DNA from: CAYPUG01 sp964413905
GTDB lineage: Bacteria > Chloroflexota > Anaerolineae > JAADDB01
NCBI GenBank assembly: GCA_964413905.1
Contig: CAYPUG010000087.1
Span: forward strand, 1 to 11,471
Length of the DNA: 11,471 nucleotides
Direction of reading: 5' to 3'
The translations under genes were made by a program, and so were the position numbers. Numbering within the stretch: position 1 is the first letter of the stretch; each line of letters opens with the position of its first letter. The notes under the pieces were generated by a model that was not told the DNA's origin, ran no database searches, and saw nothing but the letters and a program-made list of their open reading frames with translations. Shown piece by piece: positions 6,631-11,471 of the stretch.

Positions 6631-8184
6631 TCACCCGGCCAGATCCTCTAACGAGCCGTGCTGAAGCGCAGCATCTACCCGCGCCACCAAGTCATTGACC
6701 ACATCCCGACTGAGGACACCCTCATTGCCGAAATGAACCAACGCCGCGCGGGCGGCACGCAACGCCTCGGTGCGAGCCAATTTAATGACCTCCGTCTGAA
6801 TTTTAGGGTGCTCTTTCAGAAGCCTATCAATTCGCTGCAATACATCCTTCTCTAAAACATCCAACTCCTGACACACACGCTCCTTCGCCTGGGGAATAAG
6901 CGCACCTTCGTCGAACAGGTGTTGAATTTGACGCCGCGCGGCCCGCAATCCCAATAACTTCCCTTGCAAACGTTCGTATTCTATAGCTTCCTTACTCCGC
7001 CCCACCAGTCCAAACCATTGCAATAAGAAGCGGACGGTCGTCCCTTGGACCAGGAGCGTAAAAAGGACCACGCCAAACGTCATCGCCAGGAGTTGACGGT
7101 CATACGGGATGTGGTATTCCTCCAAACTAAAAGCCAAGGCCAGACTCACCGCACCGCGCAATCCCCCCCAGAAGAGCACGTGTTGATATGCCAGGGGAGG
7201 ATGACGCTTCAACACACGCAGCAACAGGCCCAGCCCATATACCGATATCCCGCGCACCAACAAAACCACCCCAATGGCGATGAGAATCGGGTATATGTTT
7301 ATCATCAGTTCGGCCGGGTCCACATTCATGCCGATGAGCACAAAGACCAAGGAGTTCGCCAGGAAGGCCACATATTCCCAGAAGTTGTAGAGCACAATTC
7401 GAGTCGTCGGTGACATGCCGCGAGCGCCTTGGTTACCGTTTACCAGACCGGCCATGACCACGGCCAGCACGCCACTGACATGAAAATGCTCGGCCAGGAG
7501 GTACGCGCCGTAAGCCAGAACGGTGGTCAACGTGGTTTCCACCAGGTAATCGTCTATGCGATCGATAAGGTATGCTGCCGTGTATCCTAGAAGAAGGCCC
7601 ACCAATACCCCGCCAAAGGAAATACGCACAAAATCGACCACGCCTTGTAAGGGAGCAATGGTGCCGTTCAGTACCAACAGAATCATAATCTGGAACAGCA
7701 CAATAGCCGTGCCGTCGTTCAACAAACTCTCCCCTTCAAGCAACGTGGTTAACCTCCGGGGAGCGCCCAGCGCCTTAAATGTGGAGACGACGGACACGGG
7801 ATCCGTCGCAGCCAACAAGGCCCCGAACAGGAGGGCCACAGGTAACGGCAAAATGCCCATAACCGAAAGCGCCCACCCCACCATCAAAGTGCTCAGGGCA
7901 ACACCCAACACTGCGAGAGAGAGAATGGAGGGCAACTCCTCTACAAGATCACGGGCTTGAATGTGAAACGCGGCCTCGAACAGGAGAGGCGGCAAGAACA
8001 ACGCCAACACCAATTCCGGGGTCATCTGCAAACGCAGGCGCGTCTGGATGGCTAACAGTAGTCCCGCCAACACCAATGCCACCGTGTACGGCATTCGCAC
8101 ACGTCGCACAATAATCGCTACCATAGAAACTACCAACAAAATCGCAACGATCAACATCTCAGTGGCAATCAAAGAGGTACCCAT
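6631..8184 (-). CDS. CPA1-family Na+/H+ antiporter
   Basis: This 517-residue membrane protein exchanges protons for Na+ (or K+) across the cytoplasmic membrane by family analogy. About a dozen hydrophobic segments fill residues 8-392. Family landmarks are FLPPLLFEAA at 63-72, ATDPV at 126-130 (the ion-site Asp is D128), EGESLLNDGTA at 150-160 (with N156-D157) and GGLRGAVSLA at 340-349 with the conserved Arg343. Residues from about 395 to 517 form a charged, helical cytoplasmic tail, as in NhaP-like and related transporters, where such tails often tune activity by pH. Ion specificity cannot be read from the sequence. The ATG at 8184 is preceded by a purine-rich GAGGGGGGAG site about 3 bases away on the coding strand. 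The gene starts 13 bp after the response regulator ends, so the two are very likely co-transcribed. Confidence 0.93.
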   Translation of the reverse strand: MGTSLIATEMLIVAILLVVSMVAIIVRRVRMPYTVALVLAGLLLAIQTRLRLQMTPELVLALFLPPLLFEAAFHIQARDLVEELPSILSLAVLGVALSTLMVGWALSVMGILPLPVALLFGALLAATDPVSVVSTFKALGAPRRLTTLLEGESLLNDGTAIVLFQIMILLVLNGTIAPLQGVVDFVRISFGGVLVGLLLGYTAAYLIDRIDDYLVETTLTTVLAYGAYLLAEHFHVSGVLAVVMAGLVNGNQGARGMSPTTRIVLYNFWEYVAFLANSLVFVLIGMNVDPAELMINIYPILIAIGVVLLVRGISVYGLGLLLRVLKRHPPLAYQHVLFWGGLRGAVSLALAFSLEEYHIPYDRQLLAMTFGVVLFTLLVQGTTVRFLLQWFGLVGRSKEAIEYERLQGKLLGLRAARRQIQHLFDEGALIPQAKERVCQELDVLEKDVLQRIDRLLKEHPKIQTEVIKLARTEALRAARAALVHFGNEGVLSRDVVNDLVARVDAALQHGSLEDLAG

Positions 8185-8197
8185 GTTCTCCCCCCTC

Positions 8198-8854
8198 TCA
8201 AGTGTTGTCCTTCATTAAGCCCTCTTTCCAGGCCAACACCGCAGCCTGAGTCCGATCTGCCAAGTGGAGTTTGTTCAGAATATTGCTCACGTGGCTTTTG
8301 ACCGTTTTCTCGCTGATCACCAAACGTTGGGCAATTTCCGCGTTACTCAACCCCTCTGCAATGAGCCGTAACACATCCAACTCCCGCTCGGTGAGTTCCG
8401 AAAAGATGGCCGGGGTCTCTCGCGGCATGTTGTGCAGTTCCCGGATGACGCGGGCCGCGACGCGAGGATGCAGCATGGCCTCCCCGCGGGCCGCTTTGCG
8501 CACCGCATCGGCCAGGTCACCAGGTCCTACGTCTTTCAACAAATAAGAGATAGCACCGGCTTGGATAGCCGGAAAGATATGATCGTCGTCGTCATAGGAC
8601 GTAAGGACAATGACCTGCGTCCGAGGACTCACCCGCTTCAAGCGCCGAGTGGCCTCAACTCCGTTCATCCCAGGCATGACTAAGTCCATGAGCACCACGT
8701 CCGGAGCATACTCCATACACAGACGCACCGCTTCCAGGCCGGACGCGGCCTCGGCCACCACGTGAATGTCAGGCTGAGTGTCCAGAAACGCGCGCACCCC
8801 CTCGCGCACTACCGTATGGTCGTCCACAATAATAACGCTAATCGGCTGAGCCAT
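8198..8854 (-). CDS. Response regulator, NarL/LuxR family
   Basis: This 218-residue protein has a receiver domain (about 5-120) with the acidic pair D11-D12, phosphoacceptor D57 in MDLVMPGMNG, T85 and K107, followed by a LuxR-type helix-turn-helix (about 152-212) with ELTERELDVLRLIAEGLSN and ISEKTVKSHVSNIL. Such regulators bind DNA as phosphorylated dimers. It resembles LiaR/DegU-type members and is the natural partner of the kinase encoded upstream. The start at 8854 is set by GAGGAGG, 4 bases before the ATG on the coding strand. It is followed by the antiporter gene at 13 bp, which makes that gene a likely member of its regulon. No convincing promoter was found between it and the repeat array, so read-through from the kinase gene is likely. 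Target sites are unknown. Confidence 0.95.
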   Translation of the reverse strand: MAQPISVIIVDDHTVVREGVRAFLDTQPDIHVVAEAASGLEAVRLCMEYAPDVVLMDLVMPGMNGVEATRRLKRVSPRTQVIVLTSYDDDDHIFPAIQAGAISYLLKDVGPGDLADAVRKAARGEAMLHPRVAARVIRELHNMPRETPAIFSELTERELDVLRLIAEGLSNAEIAQRLVISEKTVKSHVSNILNKLHLADRTQAAVLAWKEGLMKDNT

Positions 8855-8925
8855 ATATCCTCCTCATCCCATGGCTGATGAACCAACCAAACGCTGCGGA
8901 AGTACGGCATCTCAACACGACCGTC

Positions 8926-9073
8926 AAAGCGGCGACGGGTCGCCGCACTCTAAAACCGAATTAAAGCGGCGACGGGTCACCGCACTTCAAAACCGAAGCA
9001 AAGCGGCGCCAGGTCGCCGCACTCCAAAACCGAAGCAAAGAGGCGACGGGTCGCCGCACTCCAAAATTCCGAA
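8926..9073. repeat. Four tandem 37-bp repeats, each with a GC-rich hairpin
   Basis: Units run 8926-8962, 8963-8999, 9000-9036 and 9037-9073. Each holds an 18-bp dyad; in unit 1 it is perfect (GCGGCGAC-GG-GTCGCCGC, 8929-8946). Units 2, 3 and 4 carry changes in the arms at different positions. The last bases of units 1 and 4 diverge from the rest. There is no spacer, so this is not a CRISPR array, and 37 is not a multiple of three, so it is not a protein repeat. On the - strand, the sense strand of the flanking kinase and regulator genes, each hairpin is followed by TTT and within 7 bases, in three units, by CGGTTTT, giving a terminator- or attenuator-like look. It occupies most of the 268-bp gap between the two genes. 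Confidence 0.85.
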
Positions 9074-9122
9074 CCGATAAATCAGCGAAAGAGGTGCTTA
9101 TGTCCGTCAGTCAAGCTCGCGG

Positions 9123-10598
9123 TCAGGTCGAGAGCGGAATATGGGCTTCAATCCGAGCCCCCTCGCCCGGATGAGTGATGATATGGAGAACCCCACCTAA
9201 GGCCTGAACTCGCTCCTGCATGTTCACCAACCCCCATCCCCGATGCATGGCCTCCTGAGGGTCGAATCCTCGGCCGTTGTCCTCTATGGTTACTTCTAAC
9301 GCGTCCTCCCCCCACACCAGAGCAACGGTGACCCGATCTGCCGCGCTGTGCTTAGCCACGTTGGCCAGGGCCTCTTGAACGAGCCGAAAAACCGCCTGTT
9401 CCACGGAGAACGGTAAAGATCGTGCCCCGCGCAGGGACAGTTCCGCGTGAATACCCGACTGCCGAGCCCAGGCGTTCACGTACTCCTCCAACGCGAGGGC
9501 TAACCCCTTGCTGGCCAGAGCCGCGGGGCGTAGTTCCCGGATCAACGCGGCCAGTTCTTGTTGGGTCTGCCGGACCAGACGTTCGGCTTCGGCGAGGTGG
9601 CGTTTGGCCTGGTCGGGATCCGCGTCCATTAGGTTGCGAACCGCCGCGAGTTGGAGGGCTGCGGCAAAGACTTGCTGCTTTACTGAATCATGAAGGTCTC
9701 GGGCCAGGCGGTGACGTTCCTCCAGCGTGGCCCATTCTTCGCGGGTCTGGAGGAGATTTTGCAATTCCTCGGCCATCCGGTTGAGCCGCCGGGCCACCTG
9801 CCCCAATTCGTCAGGGGAGGAGTCATGGACAAACCGGGTAAAATCTCCTCGCCCCCACGCGTCCGCGACATCGGCCAAGACCTTTAACCGCCGGGTGAGC
9901 CCACGCGCGGTGAAAAAGCCAAACAGGGTGCCCACAGGCATGGCCAAGAGGAGGATGAGCAACCCACTGGAGAGCAACGACTGCAAAACCTCCCTGGGCA
10001 ACCGGGCCCAACTGTTCGGTAAATCGAGGCGCACGAAAAGGATGCCCACCACGCTTTTGTTTGAAGAGCGTATGGGCGTTGCTACAAAGACGCGATTTTG
10101 AACCCGCGCTACTAACCGATTAGACTCATACTCCCCGCCGAGTGCGGCAGCAAGAACACCGTGGGCTTCCGCGATGGCACACCGGACAATGGGACTCCCT
10201 CGCGGACACCTTTCTTTGGGAACGACGGCCAGAACACGGCCTTGGGCATCGGTGATGGCAGCCCACGAAAAAGAAGCAGGGTCTATGTGAATTTGCAGAC
10301 GTTCACCGGACCGGGCTATATGAACCCGGCCGCCGGAAACCAACTCCTCCAACCACTCGTCCAGGGACGCGGTCTTTGGGGGAAGGGCCGTAATCGCCGG
10401 AACAAGATCGACCGTCGCCCCCTGGAAAATCGGAAGCAACATCCGGGGCAACAAATCCGAGCGGCCCAGCATCCACCACGCCATCAGCAAGAGGACCGCT
10501 TCCACCACCAGGATGGCCCCCGTGGTTACCAACGTGTACGTCAACGTCAACTTCCACTGCAACCGACGAACACGCGGAAGGCGTATGTGCAATCGCAT
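9123..10598 (-). CDS. Sensor histidine kinase, NarX/LiaS type (HisKA_3)
   Basis: This 491-residue membrane kinase has a first membrane segment at about 21-44, an outer sensing region of about 160 residues (45-203), a second membrane segment at about 205-231, a HAMP linker (about 232-285), a HisKA_3 dimerisation domain with the phosphorylated His303 in ARDLHDSVKQQ, and an HATPase domain with the N-box EALANVAKH (409-417), DNGRGF (440-445) and GWGLVNMQER (454-463). The outer region ends in TPIRSSNKSVVGILFVRLDL, typical of Cache-like sensors, and holds two Cys (131, 140). The ligand is unknown. It should phosphorylate the regulator encoded 268 bp downstream. The ATG at 10598 has only a weak GGGA site about 9 bases upstream; it gives a normal short basic N-terminus. 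No clear promoter was found in the 114 bp before it. Confidence 0.94.
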   Translation of the reverse strand: MRLHIRLPRVRRLQWKLTLTYTLVTTGAILVVEAVLLLMAWWMLGRSDLLPRMLLPIFQGATVDLVPAITALPPKTASLDEWLEELVSGGRVHIARSGERLQIHIDPASFSWAAITDAQGRVLAVVPKERCPRGSPIVRCAIAEAHGVLAAALGGEYESNRLVARVQNRVFVATPIRSSNKSVVGILFVRLDLPNSWARLPREVLQSLLSSGLLILLLAMPVGTLFGFFTARGLTRRLKVLADVADAWGRGDFTRFVHDSSPDELGQVARRLNRMAEELQNLLQTREEWATLEERHRLARDLHDSVKQQVFAAALQLAAVRNLMDADPDQAKRHLAEAERLVRQTQQELAALIRELRPAALASKGLALALEEYVNAWARQSGIHAELSLRGARSLPFSVEQAVFRLVQEALANVAKHSAADRVTVALVWGEDALEVTIEDNGRGFDPQEAMHRGWGLVNMQERVQALGGVLHIITHPGEGARIEAHIPLST

Positions 10599-10644
10599 GT
10601 GTGCCGTCCCGATTTATTGCCCCATCGCGTCCGTGTTGAGAAGG

Positions 10645-10670
10645 GGAGGAATAGATCCTCCGCTCTTTTT
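10645..10670 (+). terminator. Terminator-like hairpin reading on the + strand, upstream of the kinase gene
   Basis: GGAGGA (10645-10650) and TCCTCC (10656-10661) form a perfect 6-bp stem with a 5-base loop, followed after two bases by a T-rich run ending in five T (10666-10670). This is a possible intrinsic terminator for + strand transcription, although the neighbouring genes are all on the - strand. A further GGAGGAT lies at 10689-10695. It could instead be a binding site or a structure in the kinase mRNA leader. Confidence 0.3.
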
Positions 10671-10677
10671 AAGCCAA
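10663..10677 (+). repeat. 15-bp intergenic direct repeat, copy 2
   Basis: Identical to the 15 bases at 4514-4528 and in the same orientation. Here it overlaps the T-run of the hairpin at 10645-10670 and lies 65-79 bases upstream of the kinase start. On the kinase sense strand it reads TTGGCTTAAAAAGAG, where TTGGCT might serve as a -35 element, but no good -10 follows at the usual distance. Confidence 0.4.
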
Positions 10678-10712
10678 CGTACGTAGATGGAGGATTATCG
10701 CTCTATCAGATT

Positions 10713-11471
10713 CTACACTGTAACATCCTGACGACGGAAAAACCACATGGATACAAACAGGAAAATAAGAGTGTACACAATAAACAGGCCGGCAGCCCAG
10801 TTTGGATCGATTAATTGTACCGAAGATGCCCCGCCCATCCCTATCTGGACTTGCAATTCGACCTGATGGCTAACCAACGTCGTTATGCTCTTGGCCAACA
10901 TGGTCGGTGCAAAGCGCATGACCCGCGCGGCCCCAGCAGAAACCATCGTCAACACTTCCACGAACAAGTTCTCCACGAGGAGCGAATACCCTAATCCCAC
11001 GCCGATGGCCACCGTAGTCGAACGACTCCACACAGCCAGAAATAACGTGAGCGCCGCGTACGGGAGCAGAGTAAGGGAGATGCGCAGGATGTTCAGGGCC
11101 AAGGTGAGGAGGTGCACCTCACTCCACGGAAGAGATCCCGTGTCCAGGTACGTGTAGATGCCCGTTATCATCCCGCCCGTGAGCAAGGCGGTCACCACAA
11201 TGAGAACTAAGGCCTCCACAATAACCGTGAACTTCGCCAGCAGGAAGTAGTGACGAGCCACTCCGCGACTGAGCCAAAGGTGCACCGTATGCCAAACATA
11301 CTCCTGGGCCACAAAAGCGCCCACCAGTACAACGGCGAACATCCCCCCTAACTCCCCGCCGTTGGCGAAGAGCAACCCGCTGGTGAGACCGGCCGGCCAA
11401 TACAACATACGCCGGAATTCTTCTATGGCCTGGGGAGGGAGGTTCTCGGCTCTTCCCCGGCTCAGGGTAGC
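10713..11471 (-). CDS. ABC-2 type transporter permease (N-terminus beyond the window)
   Basis: The frame stays open to the window edge, so 252 C-terminal residues are visible and the start lies outside; the Met at 11408 is internal by appearance. Counted from the edge, hydrophobic segments lie near 41-56, 79-100, 121-147, 152-175 and 224-245, with an amphipathic-looking stretch between 176 and 222. The stretch EYVWHTVHLWLSRGVARHYF (57-76) followed by AK fits the conserved ABC-2 permease loop in which a charged, often GT-containing segment precedes a Lys and the next membrane helix. Such permeases pair with a separate ATPase, normally encoded next to them, here presumably past the right edge. 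Substrates range from Na+ to peptides and antibiotics and cannot be told. It ends 114 bp before the kinase gene on the same strand. Confidence 0.75.
   Translation of the reverse strand, partial: ATLSRGRAENLPPQAIEEFRRMLYWPAGLTSGLLFANGGELGGMFAVVLVGAFVAQEYVWHTVHLWLSRGVARHYFLLAKFTVIVEALVLIVVTALLTGGMITGIYTYLDTGSLPWSEVHLLTLALNILRISLTLLPYAALTLFLAVWSRSTTVAIGVGLGYSLLVENLFVEVLTMVSAGAARVMRFAPTMLAKSITTLVSHQVELQVQIGMGGASSVQLIDPNWAAGLFIVYTLIFLFVSMWFFRRQDVTV

Noticed and set aside
8926..9073. Possible CRISPR array
   Set aside because: The 37-bp units follow each other directly with no spacers and there are no cas genes.
8871..9080. Open frame of 69 codons on the + strand through the repeat array
   Set aside because: It is produced by the 37-bp repeats, whose length shifts frame each unit; the product is a low-complexity basic peptide and the start lacks a clear ribosome site.
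9109..9114. TTGACT on the - strand just after the kinase gene as a -35 for the regulator
   Set aside because: No -10-like sequence lies at the right distance, so a separate regulator promoter here is not supported.
10161..10814. 217-codon frame on the + strand opposite the kinase gene
   Set aside because: It is antisense to a well-supported kinase, has low-complexity Gln/Arg-rich content and resembles no family.

Overview
The window looks like a stretch of a bacterial chromosome, most likely from a member of the Chloroflexota (Anaerolineae or Thermoflexia-like). This is an inference from gene style. The GT39 enzyme with long C-terminal beta-rich extensions, the GC-rich coding sequence, the PolX with a PHP domain and the RskA-type anti-sigma factor are all common in that phylum, but no rRNA or other marker is present to prove it. 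There are eight protein genes, two of them cut by the window edges. I see no tRNA, rRNA, CRISPR array, insertion sequence or phage gene.

Left part, + strand (1-5469): the 3' portion of a large membrane glycosyltransferase of the GT39/PMT type, then polX (a family X DNA polymerase fused to a PHP nuclease domain) behind its own plausible promoter, then a zinc-finger anti-sigma factor with one membrane segment. No sigma factor gene accompanies the anti-sigma factor here.

Right part, - strand (11471-5479), in transcription order: the C-terminal part of an ABC-2 type permease, a membrane sensor histidine kinase, its NarL/LuxR-type response regulator, a CPA1-type Na+/H+ antiporter and a calcineurin-like metallophosphoesterase. 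The regulator and antiporter are 13 bp apart and almost certainly form one operon. The kinase lies upstream, separated from the regulator by 268 bp that holds four tandem copies of a 37-bp unit, each containing a GC-rich hairpin. The metallophosphoesterase has its own likely promoter and ends 9 bp from the convergent anti-sigma gene.

How the genes may work together: kinase, regulator and antiporter form a plausible signal-to-ion-transport unit, and the ABC-2 permease just upstream recalls the NatK/NatR-NatAB sodium-export arrangement of Bacillus. The link to sodium or pH is an inference from context. The most unusual DNA is the hairpin repeat array inside the two-component locus. No defence system or other clearly new multi-gene system is visible.
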